A DNA stretch of 64,000 nt from DATGFK01 sp040007395 (lineage in GTDB: Bacteria; Chloroflexota; Anaerolineae; Aggregatilineales; UBA2796): positions 1-64,000 of the forward strand of contig JBDTVG010000049.1 of assembly GCA_040007395.1 (NCBI GenBank), written 5' to 3'. The notes under the pieces were generated by a model. That model ran no database searches, had not been told where the DNA came from, and worked only from the letters and a program-made list of their open reading frames with translations. This document shows, one piece after another, positions 53,046 through 61,692 of the stretch. The position numbers were made by a program, and so were the translations under genes. Within the stretch, counting starts at the first letter, position 1. Every line of letters begins with the position of its first letter.

Positions 53046-53924
53046 CGGATCGCTAGAACGCACGCAGCGAAAGCCAATTGTATAGTCGGAACTAGATGGT
53101 TCAACAAATTCACGATCAAAAGTGGTCAATTGAATAGTTCGGTTAGCCCAAGAACCTCCACGGATAACATGCATAACATCATCTGCACCCATCCATTTAT
53201 CATTAGGAACATATTCTACAAGTCGATCCTCAACCCACTCAGCCGCATTCCCAGATAAATCGTATATCCCCGACCAGCTTTTGTTGGCCAAGACACTGCC
53301 TACTGGATAAGTACCTGTAGAAGGCGCTACATTTGCTTCTATAAATGTATTTCCCCAAGGAAAATTGTTGTTTTGAGGTCCTTTAGCTGCATATTCCCAT
53401 TCAGCTTCGGTTGCTAACCTAGCCCGCCTTGTATTGCAAAAGTACATAGCATCATACCAATCTACACCTACCTGCGGCTTTTGCGGATTGTCATCGAGCT
53501 TGGGACCAGAAGCATTAACTATCTTTAGGCAATATCTCGTAGGGCCTGGTTGCATACATATTGCGTATTTTTCGATGGTAACCTCGTATTTATCCATCCA
53601 AAAAGCGCTGACTTCGACTGTATGAACCTGAAAAATATCAGTTTCTTTTTGAGTTACGTCAGCTAGATTTATACATCTGTTAGTATCACCTGCTTTTAAT
53701 ACAGTTGTACAAACATTCAAAAAATTGTCTCTCGAAATACCCATTTCGAACTTTCCCGCGGGTATGTAGACCATTTCAAACCCGCTAGCATCTTTTAAAC
53801 TTGAATGTCCTTCTGGTGTAGGGGTGAGTATTTCTTGTGCCCTAATGCTTGAAGGGATTAGGGCAGATACCACAAATCCAAACATCAACAATTCGCTTAT
53901 GAGCAGAACTATCCTTGATTTCAT
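53034..53924 (-). CDS. secreted formylglycine-generating-enzyme-like protein (SUMF1 family)
   Basis: An exported SUMF1/FGE-sulfatase family protein, 296 residues from the chosen start. A signal peptide (IVLLISELLMFGFVVSALIP) is followed by a Thr-Pro linker, then MVYIPAGKFEMGISRD, the typical family opening, VEVSAFWMDKYEVTIEKY, VDWYDAMYFCNTR, ATEAEWEYAAKG, and the C-terminal GGSWAN and FRCVRS. Copper-binding Cys of true formylglycine formation were not clearly identified, so it may be a non-enzymatic or other oxidase member. The frame is open to 54026, but a signal peptide begins at 53924. A duplicated promoter-like segment flanks it. Confidence 0.8.
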   Translation of the reverse strand: MKSRIVLLISELLMFGFVVSALIPSSIRAQEILTPTPEGHSSLKDASGFEMVYIPAGKFEMGISRDNFLNVCTTVLKAGDTNRCINLADVTQKETDIFQVHTVEVSAFWMDKYEVTIEKYAICMQPGPTRYCLKIVNASGPKLDDNPQKPQVGVDWYDAMYFCNTRRARLATEAEWEYAAKGPQNNNFPWGNTFIEANVAPSTGTYPVGSVLANKSWSGIYDLSGNAAEWVEDRLVEYVPNDKWMGADDVMHVIRGGSWANRTIQLTTFDREFVEPSSSDYTIGFRCVRSSDPLGD

Positions 53925-54009
53925 TAGACTACACGGTTTCCTCGTTTGGCTTCTCGCGTAGGCTATCACGATAGCCGTAATTCGGGAAGCTGCGAACAAT
54001 CTGCTAAGA

Positions 54010-54037
54010 TAGACCACGCGACACACAATAAGGATCG
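54010..54037. repeat. 28-bp direct repeat before the sugar dehydrogenase gene
   Basis: This segment is identical to 52939-52966, 1071 bases away. It lies immediately upstream of the dehydrogenase start and includes AAGGA, its ribosome-binding site, so the other copy is a displaced duplicate of a gene start. Confidence 0.85.
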
Positions 54038-54042
54038 TTGGT

Positions 54043-55230
54043 TTGAATTATAGACTCGCTGCACTGATTCTAATTGGCTTGCTAGCCCTACTCCCCAATA
54101 CGATAACACTCCATGCTGCGCCGACAGCGATTCCGCCGTGCGCCAACAATATCCGCTATCCGCGTGCGCCGCTGACCATGTGTCCCGAAACGCTGATCGA
54201 ATATCCGTTTGTGCAAGGCATCGCTTCGATTACGGCGCTGACTTTTGGTTCCGATGGATCGCTGTATCTTGCGCGGCCCGCCACTAGCGAGATTATCCGA
54301 TTGAAGCCAGATAGCAGCGGATTTCTGGTCGCGCCATATCCTGCGCCGCAGACGTTTGCAGCGGGGTTGCCCGAACCGCCCAACGGACTGACGTACTATG
54401 ATGGCGCATGGTATGTCGCGGGCGATACGATGATTGTGCGGCTGCGCGACACCAACAACGATGGCACAGCCGATGAACAGCAGATCATTGCGCGCGATCT
54501 GCCGGGGGGGGCAGGCGGTTGGCTCGGCAATATTCGCGTTGGGCCGGACAAGCGCCTCTATGTGGCAAAGGGCGCTAGTTGTGAGTCTTGTGTCGAAACC
54601 GATCTACGTCGAGGAGCGCTCTTGAGTTTTGCGCTGGATGGCAGCGATCCCCAGATCGTGGCGCGTGGCTTGCACGACAGCTACGATTTCGACTGGTCGC
54701 CACTGACAGGCGCATTGTACATCGTGGATAATGAACGCCCGTCCCTGCCCGCCGAACTGAATATGATCCCGCAATCCAATGGATCGAGCAGCGCGGCGGT
54801 GCCGGATTTTGGCTGGCCTCGCTGCGATGCTCAAGCACAACCGATTAACAAGATTGACAACTGCACAGGAACCTTGAAGCCTATCGCGACTTTTGCGGCA
54901 GATAGCCATCCAATGGGCGTGTCGTTCTACCGTCAGGATGCGTTCCCAGCCTACAAAAATGGCTTGCTCGTTGCGCTGAGTGGATCGTGGAATGCAAAGG
55001 AGATGGCAGGCTTTTCGCTGGCGCTGGTCACGTTCGATTCAAATGGGTCGCCTACGGTTCAGCGCTTGCTGCCCGATCCGCAAACGACTTCGCCAAGTAT
55101 CGCGGATGCGTCACTGTATCTGCTGTCTTTTTACCCTGACCACCTCACTGGGTTAGCGGTCAGTCCAGAAGGCTGGATCTATCTCTCGGTGAGCGAAGGA
55201 CGCATCTATCGCTTTCGCCCCCGCGCCTAG
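54043..55230 (+). CDS. secreted PQQ-type sugar dehydrogenase / sorbosone dehydrogenase family
   Basis: A 395-residue exported six-bladed beta-propeller of the soluble glucose (aldose) dehydrogenase family that would oxidise sugars with pyrroloquinoline quinone. A signal peptide (LAALILIGLLALLPNTITLHA) is followed by repeats such as ALTFGSDGSLYLA, GNIRVGPDKRLYVAKGASCE, DFDWSPLTGALYIVDNERP and FLAVSPEGWIYLSVSEGRIY-like end blades. The Asn-rich Ca-binding DTNNDGTAD is present. The start is a TTG at 54043 with AAGGA upstream. Whether the cell makes PQQ is not visible here. Confidence 0.82.
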   Translation: MNYRLAALILIGLLALLPNTITLHAAPTAIPPCANNIRYPRAPLTMCPETLIEYPFVQGIASITALTFGSDGSLYLARPATSEIIRLKPDSSGFLVAPYPAPQTFAAGLPEPPNGLTYYDGAWYVAGDTMIVRLRDTNNDGTADEQQIIARDLPGGAGGWLGNIRVGPDKRLYVAKGASCESCVETDLRRGALLSFALDGSDPQIVARGLHDSYDFDWSPLTGALYIVDNERPSLPAELNMIPQSNGSSSAAVPDFGWPRCDAQAQPINKIDNCTGTLKPIATFAADSHPMGVSFYRQDAFPAYKNGLLVALSGSWNAKEMAGFSLALVTFDSNGSPTVQRLLPDPQTTSPSIADASLYLLSFYPDHLTGLAVSPEGWIYLSVSEGRIYRFRPRA

Positions 55231-55270
55231 CATCAAAAATTATCCGCACTGGCCTTAGAAAGATGCCGAC

Positions 55271-55353
55271 AGACAACGCGGGCGTTGTCCCTACACACTA
55301 TCGATTGGACGTAGGGACAGGGCTTGCCCTGTCCATTTTGATGCGATTGCCCT
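55271..55353. repeat. family A palindromic repeat
   Basis: Copy of the family with GTTGTCCCTAC and GTAGGGACAGGGC, ending GATGCGATTGCC. The arms GGGCTTGCCC form an inner palindrome. It lies between the dehydrogenase stop and a minus-strand gene end, in a 146-base gap with no gene. Confidence 0.6.
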
Positions 55354-55376
55354 GAGAAAGGGGCTTCCAATCATTT

Positions 55377-56084
55377 TTAGCGTTGCAGCAGGGCGACCAC
55401 GAGCAAAGTTAGCACGACTAGAACAATGATGGCGATCAGGGTGGTCGCTACGACGGCGCTATCGTCGGTTTCGAGGCTGTGCTGCCAGCGCTGCAAGGTT
55501 TTATTGGCTTCGGAGCGGGCGTTGCCAATGGGTTCGGCGAGTTTACCCGTTTGCTCCCGCAAGTTCTTTCCAGCACTAGCGGAATACTTCTGCCCGATCT
55601 CGATGTTACGAAGGACAACCGTGCGTAAGATAGTGATCGGTTTCGGGTTGGCTTGTGTGGGTGGGTTGTAGGGTTTGATGGGCGCTGGTGGTGGCGTTTG
55701 CGGCGGTGGTGACATGAGTGGTTTGTACAGTTCCGGCTCATTGTCATTGGCATTGGGTGCCGGACTAATGGGCGACAAGGGCGAAAGTGTCGTCGGCTCT
55801 GGCACTCTCGAAGTATCAGCCGGAAACGTAAAGACGAGCGGTTTATCCGGTGCAGGCAGAATGGTGTCTGGCGACTCGGCAGGAGTTACAACCGTGTCGG
55901 TGTCAACAGGGGTCACTATTGCGGCGATCATTTCGGCATCGGATACTGACTCTGGGGCGGCTTTGGGTTTACGCGGCTTGCGTGCTGGTTTAGCCGTAGT
56001 TTCTTCTGTGGAAGCATCGTCGGTGGGTATTTCGGATGGTTCTTTTTTGCGTCTTGGTCTGCGCGGCGCTTCAGGCGTTTCCAT
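55377..56084 (-). CDS. Pro/Lys/Thr-rich protein with C-terminal membrane helix, unknown
   Basis: A 235-residue low-complexity protein: basic start (EAPRRPRRKKEPSEIPTDD), Pro/Lys stretch (ARKPRKPKAAPES), a Pro-Asn-rich middle (SPPPQTPPPAPIKPYNPP) and one C-terminal membrane helix (IAIIVLVVLTLLVVALLQR). The topology fits a tail-anchored protein. No function is recognised. GGAGGGAGAATATAA is a clear ribosome-binding site. Family A repeats lie on both sides in the same orientation. Confidence 0.6.
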   Translation of the reverse strand: METPEAPRRPRRKKEPSEIPTDDASTEETTAKPARKPRKPKAAPESVSDAEMIAAIVTPVDTDTVVTPAESPDTILPAPDKPLVFTFPADTSRVPEPTTLSPLSPISPAPNANDNEPELYKPLMSPPPQTPPPAPIKPYNPPTQANPKPITILRTVVLRNIEIGQKYSASAGKNLREQTGKLAEPIGNARSEANKTLQRWQHSLETDDSAVVATTLIAIIVLVVLTLLVVALLQR

Positions 56085-56137
56085 TTATATTCTCCCTCCA
56101 AAAACCCGATCATATTCACGTAATTGTAAGCAAAATG

Positions 56138-56204
56138 CCGGACAACGCAAGCATTGTCCCTACAAAACCCCGTTTGGATGTAGGGACAGGGCTTGCCCTG
56201 TCCG
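56138..56204. repeat. family A palindromic repeat
   Basis: Copy with GGACAACGCAAGCATTGTCC, then GTAGGGACAGGGC and TGCCCTGTCC, in the gap of about 155 bases after the antiporter gene and before the Pro-rich gene. It is in the same orientation as the 55271 copy. Confidence 0.65.
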
Positions 56205-56240
56205 CCTGAAACTCCATCTTTCATTTTGAGGCGATTGTCG

Positions 56241-57365
56241 TCAATGGGCCGTGGGCGCGTTCATCGCCAACGGCAGCAGGAAGAAAGCCAGCGCCAACAC
56301 AAAGTACAGCGCGAGTAGCTGCACCCCTTCCATCCAGTTCGATTCACCGTCCTGCGCAACCAACGCCGCCACAATAGAAGCCGTTGCCAGTGCCAGCAGT
56401 TCGTAGGGATTAAACACCAGCAGCAGTTTTTGCGGGAACAGCAAACTGACGAAGACCAGCACGGGCGCAACGAATAACGCGATTTGCAGGCTGGAACCGA
56501 GCGAGATGCCCAGACTGAGATCCATGCGGTTATGGTAGGCGACTTGCAGCGCAACGACGTGTTCCGCCACATTGCCGATCAGCGGGACGATGATAATACC
56601 GACGAAGAACTCTGAGAGGCCGATGCTGTGAGCGACAGGTTCAACTGTCCCGACCAACGACTCGCTCATCAGCACAATGCCAATCGTTGCCAGCACCAGC
56701 ATAATGATTGCGCCGCGTAGATTCACTGGCTCAGAACCCTCAGTTGCTTCCACTTCCTCTGGTTCGCCTAACAGCCGCGCTTGTGGATCGCGGAAAGCGT
56801 AGAGCATCGACAGCGCATACAGCGTGATCATGATGATCGCAATGCCTTCGCTGAAAAACAGTTCGCGGCTGCTGGCATCGCCGCTGGACAGCAGCGCCGA
56901 ATCGAAGCCTGATGGAATCGCTAACACCAAAAAGGCGAGGATCACCATTGTGGAATTCATTGAAGCGGTGCGGCGTTCAAAGATCTGTAGGCCGTTCTTT
57001 AAGCCACCGACGACGAAGCTCATGCCCATCACCAGCAGCAGATTGCCCAGAATCGAGCCGACGATAGACGCTTTGACAAGATCGGTCAGGCCAAGCCGCA
57101 GCGCAAAAATCGTGATGATCAGTTCGGCGGCGTTGCCTAACGTTGCATTGATCAGTCCGCCAAGCCGCTGACCGAGTTTGACGGCAAGCGTTTCAGTCGC
57201 TTCCCCGATCAAGCTCGACAGTGGCACAATCGCTAGGGCTGACCCCGCGAAAACAATCACATCGCCCCAGTTGAGCAGCCGCGCAAGGATGGTGATTGGG
57301 ATGAAGATCAACAGTAGATTCAGGGTAAGTAAATTTCTTACCGAGAACGTTCGAGCGTTGGTCAA
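56241..57365 (-). CDS. cax: Ca2+/H+ antiporter (CaCA family)
   Basis: Membrane exchanger that extrudes calcium against protons. The 374 residues have about eleven hydrophobic helices. The two inverted alpha-repeat motifs are plain: LGNAAELIITIFALRLGL and IGNVAEHVVALQVAYHNRMDL, with Glu in each as the expected ion site. The start is a TTG at 57365 preceded by AGGAGG six bases away, an exceptionally good ribosome-binding site. It is monocistronic, with a family B repeat upstream. Confidence 0.92.
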   Translation of the reverse strand: MTNARTFSVRNLLTLNLLLIFIPITILARLLNWGDVIVFAGSALAIVPLSSLIGEATETLAVKLGQRLGGLINATLGNAAELIITIFALRLGLTDLVKASIVGSILGNLLLVMGMSFVVGGLKNGLQIFERRTASMNSTMVILAFLVLAIPSGFDSALLSSGDASSRELFFSEGIAIIMITLYALSMLYAFRDPQARLLGEPEEVEATEGSEPVNLRGAIIMLVLATIGIVLMSESLVGTVEPVAHSIGLSEFFVGIIIVPLIGNVAEHVVALQVAYHNRMDLSLGISLGSSLQIALFVAPVLVFVSLLFPQKLLLVFNPYELLALATASIVAALVAQDGESNWMEGVQLLALYFVLALAFFLLPLAMNAPTAH

Positions 57366-57441
57366 TCGAGGCCTCCTATGCTATTTGCTGCCTTTGGCGA
57401 ACTGATCAAATTTTGTTCATGTAAAATACAAGTGCAATATC

Positions 57442-57545
57442 ATTGACCCCTATCCCCAACCCTTTCCCCGCAAGCGAGGAAAGGGAGCCATACATTTCTG
57501 AAAGTCCCTCCCTGAATTCGGGGAGGGATTTAGGGTGGGGTCAAT
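57442..57545. repeat. family B repeat with perfect 9-bp terminal inverted repeats
   Basis: ATTGACCCC (57442-57450) and GGGGTCAAT (57537-57545) close an element with internal palindromes CCTTTCCCCGC/GCGAGGAAAGG and CCCTCCCTGAAT/GGGGAGGGA. It lacks the outer GTTTGAA termini of the 39475 and 59561 copies. It fills the gap between the antiporter start and the WD40 gene end. Confidence 0.6.
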
Positions 57546-57568
57546 CGCACTTATCGTTAACATGAACG

Positions 57569-59539
57569 TCAAACTTTATGCAGGAATCCGTGTTTGGGGC
57601 GGGCGAACGACACGATCCAAGGCATTAATCCTAACGCAGCACCGATGAGCAACCAAATATTGTCCAACAAACGCGGACAGAGCAGACGCAGCAGTTGCCC
57701 GCTGGCGGTGTCCCACAGTGCGACCGTGCCGTCAAAGTTGCCCGTGATTACCGTTTTGCCGTCGGGTGCGAAGCTCACACTTAATAAGCCACTGGTATTG
57801 CTCTGGAAGGTACGCAGCAGTTGCCCACTGGCTGTGTCCCACAGTTTGGCAATACCGTCACCACTGCCCGTGAGTATCGTCTTACCGTCCGATGCGTAGC
57901 TGACACTATAAATGCTTCCAGTATTGTTCTGGAAGGTATGCAGCAGTTGCCCACTGGCGGTATCCCACAACTTGGCCGTACCGTCAGCACTGCCTGTGAG
58001 GATCGTCTTACCGTCTGGTGCAAAGCTCACGCTCATTATCCTTGCGCTATGCCTTGGAAGGTGCGAAGCAGTTGCCCACTGGCAGTGTCCCACAGCTTGG
58101 CTATACCGCCACTGCCTATGAGGATCGTCTTGCCATCGGGTGAGTAGCTCACACTCCATACGGTACCATCCAGATCTTGGAAAGTACGCATCAGTTGCCC
58201 GCTAGCGGTGTCCCACAGTTTGATCGTACCGTCAATGCTGCTCGAAAGTACCGTTTTGCCATCGGGTGCGTAGCTCACACTCGTTACCTGATCACCATGA
58301 CCTGGGAAGGTACGCAGTAGTTGTCCGCTAGCGGTATCCCACAGCTTGGTAGTACTGTCGAAGCTGCCCGTGAGGAGCGTCTTGCTATCCGGTGCGAAGC
58401 TCACACTTGAGATACCCCCCCGTGTGAAGTGAGTTTGGCAGCGTACTCCGCAAGTCTCCTGTAGCGATGTCCCACAACTTGATCGTGTTGTCTATGCTAG
58501 CGGTGAGCACTGTCTTGCCATCGGGTGCGTAGCTCACACTTGATACACTATTGCTATGGCCTTGGAAAGTATGCAGCACTTGTCCGCTAGCCGTATCCCA
58601 CAGTTTGGCAGTACTATCAACACTACCTGTGAGTATCGTTTTGCCATCCGGCGCGAAGCTCACATTCAATACGGCATCGCGATGGCCTTGGAAAGTGTGT
58701 AGCAGTTGCCCACTAGCCGTATCCCACAGTTTGGCAGTACTATCAGCACTACCTGTGAGTATCGTTTTGCCATCCGGCGCAAAGCTGACATTCAATACGG
58801 CATCGCGATGGCCTTGGAAGGTGTGCAGCAGTTGCCCGCTAGCCGTGTCCCACAGCTTAGCTGTGTGGTCAAGACTGCCCGTGAGGATCGTCTTGCCATC
58901 CAGCGCGTAGCTCACACTTCTTATGCTTGCGCTTTGGCCTTGGAAGGTGTGCAATAGTTGCCCGCTGGCAATATCCCATAGCTTGGTCGTACCATCACCA
59001 CTACCCGTGAGAACCGTTTTGCCATCGGGTGCGTAGCTCACACTATAGACAGCATCGCTATAGCTTTGGAAGGTGTGCAGCACTTGCCCGCTGGCAATGT
59101 CCCACAACTTGGCAGTACTATCAACACTACCCGTGAGCACCGTCTTGCCGTCTGGTGCGTAGCTCACGCTCGTTACGCCTTTACGATGGTTTTGGAAGGT
59201 GTGCAGCAGTTGTCCGCTGGCAATATCCCATAGCTTGGCTGTACCGTCATCGCTACCCGTGAGTATTGTCTTGCCATCCGGGGCATAACTGGCGCTATTG
59301 ATACCTCGTGTATGACCAGCAAAATTGTAGATGGCGCGAGGCTGTTCGTCTTGGCTTCTCCATAGTTCAGCTTGTTGCCCAAAATCTCGCAGGATCAGGA
59401 TGTCCTGTCCATCGGGTGTATAGCTTACTGTGGTTACTGGGCTACGTTCACAGTCCCAACTGCGCGGCGTAATGACTAGCAGCAAGATCCCACTCAGGCT
59501 GCATATTAGCCCGACGGTGACTATCCATAGTTTTGGCAA
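57569..59539 (-). pseudogene. WD40 beta-propeller protein broken by two frameshifts
   Basis: Three overlapping frames (58385-59539, 58036-58404, 57569-58159) join into one ~650-residue protein. The N-terminal membrane helix (WIVTVGLICSLSGILLLVI) is followed by about fourteen nearly identical WD repeats of ~40 residues ending KLWDTASGQLLHTFQ, and a C-terminal membrane helix (NIWLLIGAALGLMPWIV). The first shift lies at a run of seven G (coding strand, about 58417-58423); six G restore the frame. The second is a lost base at about 58055, where sister repeats read CAAGGCCAT and this one CAAGGCAT. Sequencing error, decay or phase variation are all possible. Confidence 0.75.
58417..58423 (-). repeat. 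run of seven G (coding strand) at a frameshift
   Basis: On the plus strand the sequence reads ACCCCCCCGTG. Removing one base restores the WD40 frame. Homopolymer runs of this length are typical slippage and sequencing-error sites. Confidence 0.8.
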
Positions 59540-59560
59540 TTCCGGCGCTATCTACTTTTA

Positions 59561-59703
59561 GAGTGTATTTGAATATTCAGTTGACCCCACCCTAAATCCC
59601 TCCCCGCAAGCAGGGAGGGACTTCAATCTGGGGCTTTCTCCCTTTCCTCGCTTGCGGGGAAAGGGCTGGGGATAGGGGTTCTTTCGCATTTTCAAACGCG
59701 CTC
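59561..59703. mobile_element. family B MITE-like repeat, second full copy
   Basis: Same orientation and layout as 39475-39609: GTATTTGAATATTCAGTTGACC at the left in part, two inner palindromes, and TTTTCAAACGCGC at the right. It lies just upstream of the WD40 gene start, in a 191-base gap with no gene. Confidence 0.6.
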
Positions 59704-59731
59704 TTATTATCAGATCCGGTGCGGCCTCAGT

Positions 59732-60157
59732 CTAGCCCAACATCCAGATCAGGCAAAGGGTGATGAAGCCCAATCCACCTACTGCGCTCCAGCGCAAGTA
59801 GAAAAATAGCTGACCTTCGTCCAGCCCTGCGCCCGACTTAGACAAATTCACAGGGGTAATCTGAACGATGATGCTGGCGAGTTCGCGCTGGTTGCGTTGG
59901 TAGCTGCGTCGCATCAGGTAGGCCATCATCAAGATCGTGCCATCAAAACCCAACACGCCGATCATCAGCAGTAGCCGCCAGATAAGAGTCCAGTTGCCGC
60001 CGCTGAACCCTTTGAGCGTCGTGAGCGCCCCCAATCCTGCAAAAAAGAGCGAGGTCGCCCAATTGAATAGGTTATCTTCCGCCGAACGCAGGGAACGTTG
60101 TTCCTCGAAGTGCTGCTGTGCCAACCATTGCAGACTCGTGTGGGATGCGTTATCCAT
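59732..60157 (-). CDS. hypothetical small membrane protein
   Basis: A 141-residue protein with an N-terminal helix (LQWLAQQHFEEQRSLRSAED) and three hydrophobic segments (~33-48, ~58-80 and ~118-140). No family is recognised. AGGAG lies before the ATG. It is minus strand and precedes the WD40 gene beyond the family B repeat, so co-transcription is doubtful. Confidence 0.55.
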   Translation of the reverse strand: MDNASHTSLQWLAQQHFEEQRSLRSAEDNLFNWATSLFFAGLGALTTLKGFSGGNWTLIWRLLLMIGVLGFDGTILMMAYLMRRSYQRNQRELASIIVQITPVNLSKSGAGLDEGQLFFYLRWSAVGGLGFITLCLIWMLG

Positions 60158-60233
60158 CGGATAAACTCCTGATGAGCGTGGAGCGCGAGTGGCTCCTATG
60201 TAAATAAGTATGAGCTAACCCAACAGCGTCTTT

Positions 60234-60806
60234 TTAGTAGGCGCTGAGAAGTTCCACTTCCTCAGGAATTTCAAGATCGCGGGCGCGTAAATCGACGACG
60301 AGCAGTGCATCGCCTGTTTCGGCAGTATGTTCATGCAAGCGCCATACGGCTGGCAGCGTTTCGCGCAGATGGCGCATCTGCTTATCCAGATAGGCCGAAA
60401 ACCGCGGATCGCGCTCCGTTTGGACAAAACGCCCCGCTGCCGTTTCAGGGTCATCGCCCAGTCGTTTGTGTGCCACACGAAGCTGGCGGCGCAGCGCCAC
60501 CGGATCGACACTGCTCATGAACAACGCTGGCGGAAACTCCAGACCGTCGCTAGGCAGCGTAATATCTAACAGGCTGAGGCTGTGGGCTTGCACTTCGGAG
60601 AGTTCAAGCTGTTCAAGCGCATTAGCCCGTCCCGCTTCATCAAGGGCGCGAGCAGTATCGCGCACGCCAAGATAGTCGTATTCGTCGGGGCGGTCAAACC
60701 AGTAGCCGCGTGCGCGTGGGCCGACCAATTCGCTTTCATGCGCTTCGATAAGGGGACGCAAGTCCGCGAGTACAGTTGGTTTTACACGATAGTAGATAAG
60801 GCCCAC
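60234..60806 (-). CDS. hypothetical protein, operon with metallophosphoesterase
   Basis: A 190-residue soluble protein, rich in charged helices, opening GLIYYRVKPTVLADLRPLIE. No known family or catalytic motif was recognised. It uses a GTG start at 60806 with GGATTG upstream and follows the phosphoesterase gene by 12 bases, so the two are an operon. The regular codon pattern argues for a real gene. A partner or modulator of the phosphoesterase is possible but only inferred. Confidence 0.6.
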   Translation of the reverse strand: MGLIYYRVKPTVLADLRPLIEAHESELVGPRARGYWFDRPDEYDYLGVRDTARALDEAGRANALEQLELSEVQAHSLSLLDITLPSDGLEFPPALFMSSVDPVALRRQLRVAHKRLGDDPETAAGRFVQTERDPRFSAYLDKQMRHLRETLPAVWRLHEHTAETGDALLVVDLRARDLEIPEEVELLSAY

Positions 60807-60818
60807 AGCAGCAATCCT

Positions 60819-61556
60819 TTATTCTTGGTCTAGCAATAAATGCGGAGTCATTTCAAGATAATCGGCGGCGGTTAATACATACCTTACGCCATTGTACAAT
60901 CCGTTGCAAGCCACATCCCATTCACTGCGACGATGTAAATGCCCGTATACGCAAATCGTCGGTTGATACTGGGTAATCAGATCCACAAATCCTGTTGGTT
61001 TACCTTCCGAGGTAAACGGCGGATAGTGCATCATCAAGATCATCACTTGCCCCGGTGTACGCTGTTCTGTACCATGTTTGAGCGCACGTTCCAGCCGGGT
61101 CAATTCACGGTGATAGCGATCTTTGCGGGGGTCTTCGACGTAATAGGGATCGTCCGGTGCAAGGTAGCCCATCGCGCCGCAGATCACCACTCCATCTAAT
61201 GTAATGCTATCCCCTTCCAAAGCATAGAAGCCGAACGGCTCAACGATCTTACGCACCTGCCCGATTTCTTTCCACCAGTGATCGTGGTTGCCACGCACTA
61301 GCACCTTGCGCCCCGGCAGCGCCGAAAGCCACACGAGATCGGCCTCGAACTTCGTGACGGTTTGCGCCCACGAAATATCGCCCGGAATCAACACTACATC
61401 GTCCGGCGCGATGTCGCGCTTCCACGCCGTCGCAATGGACTCCGGGTGGTCGATCCATTGGTCGCCAAAACGCGCCATCGGCTTGGGTTTGCCAAAAGAA
61501 AGATGTGTATCTGCGATTGTCCAGAAGCGAGTTTGCGTCAATGTTTGATCCACCAT
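60819..61556 (-). CDS. metallophosphoesterase
   Basis: Calcineurin-type phosphoesterase with two metals, 245 residues. The metal ligands are visible in order: Asp and His in TIADTHLSFG, Asp in VVLIPGDISW, the Asn-His pair in VLVRGNHDHWW, His in LMMHYPPF and the GHLH-type motif VYGHLHRRSEWD. Conservation is complete, so it should be active. The substrate (nucleotide, phosphoprotein or DNA) is unknown. The gene precedes an unknown protein in the same operon. Confidence 0.88.
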   Translation of the reverse strand: MVDQTLTQTRFWTIADTHLSFGKPKPMARFGDQWIDHPESIATAWKRDIAPDDVVLIPGDISWAQTVTKFEADLVWLSALPGRKVLVRGNHDHWWKEIGQVRKIVEPFGFYALEGDSITLDGVVICGAMGYLAPDDPYYVEDPRKDRYHRELTRLERALKHGTEQRTPGQVMILMMHYPPFTSEGKPTGFVDLITQYQPTICVYGHLHRRSEWDVACNGLYNGVRYVLTAADYLEMTPHLLLDQE

Positions 61557-61692
61557 AGTAGGGGATTATAGCTTAAAACTATTGTGCCGAAACAGGGTCA
61601 AAATCATGGCGAAAAAGGTGACGAAAATTTCTTACCCGTTTTTGCGGTTCGGTGTATAATGCCGATTATCATCAATGAACAGGCACGATAGC

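Noticed and set aside
55675..56229. 184-residue plus-strand frame opposite the Pro-rich gene
   Set aside because: It is Gly/Ser-rich because it mirrors the Pro/Lys-rich minus-strand gene, which has a good ribosome-binding site and a membrane helix.
58551..58910. Regular DNA repeats of about 126 bases on the plus strand that could be taken for a CRISPR or other array
   Set aside because: They are the coding sequence of WD40 repeats on the minus strand; the period matches the repeat length of about 42 residues.
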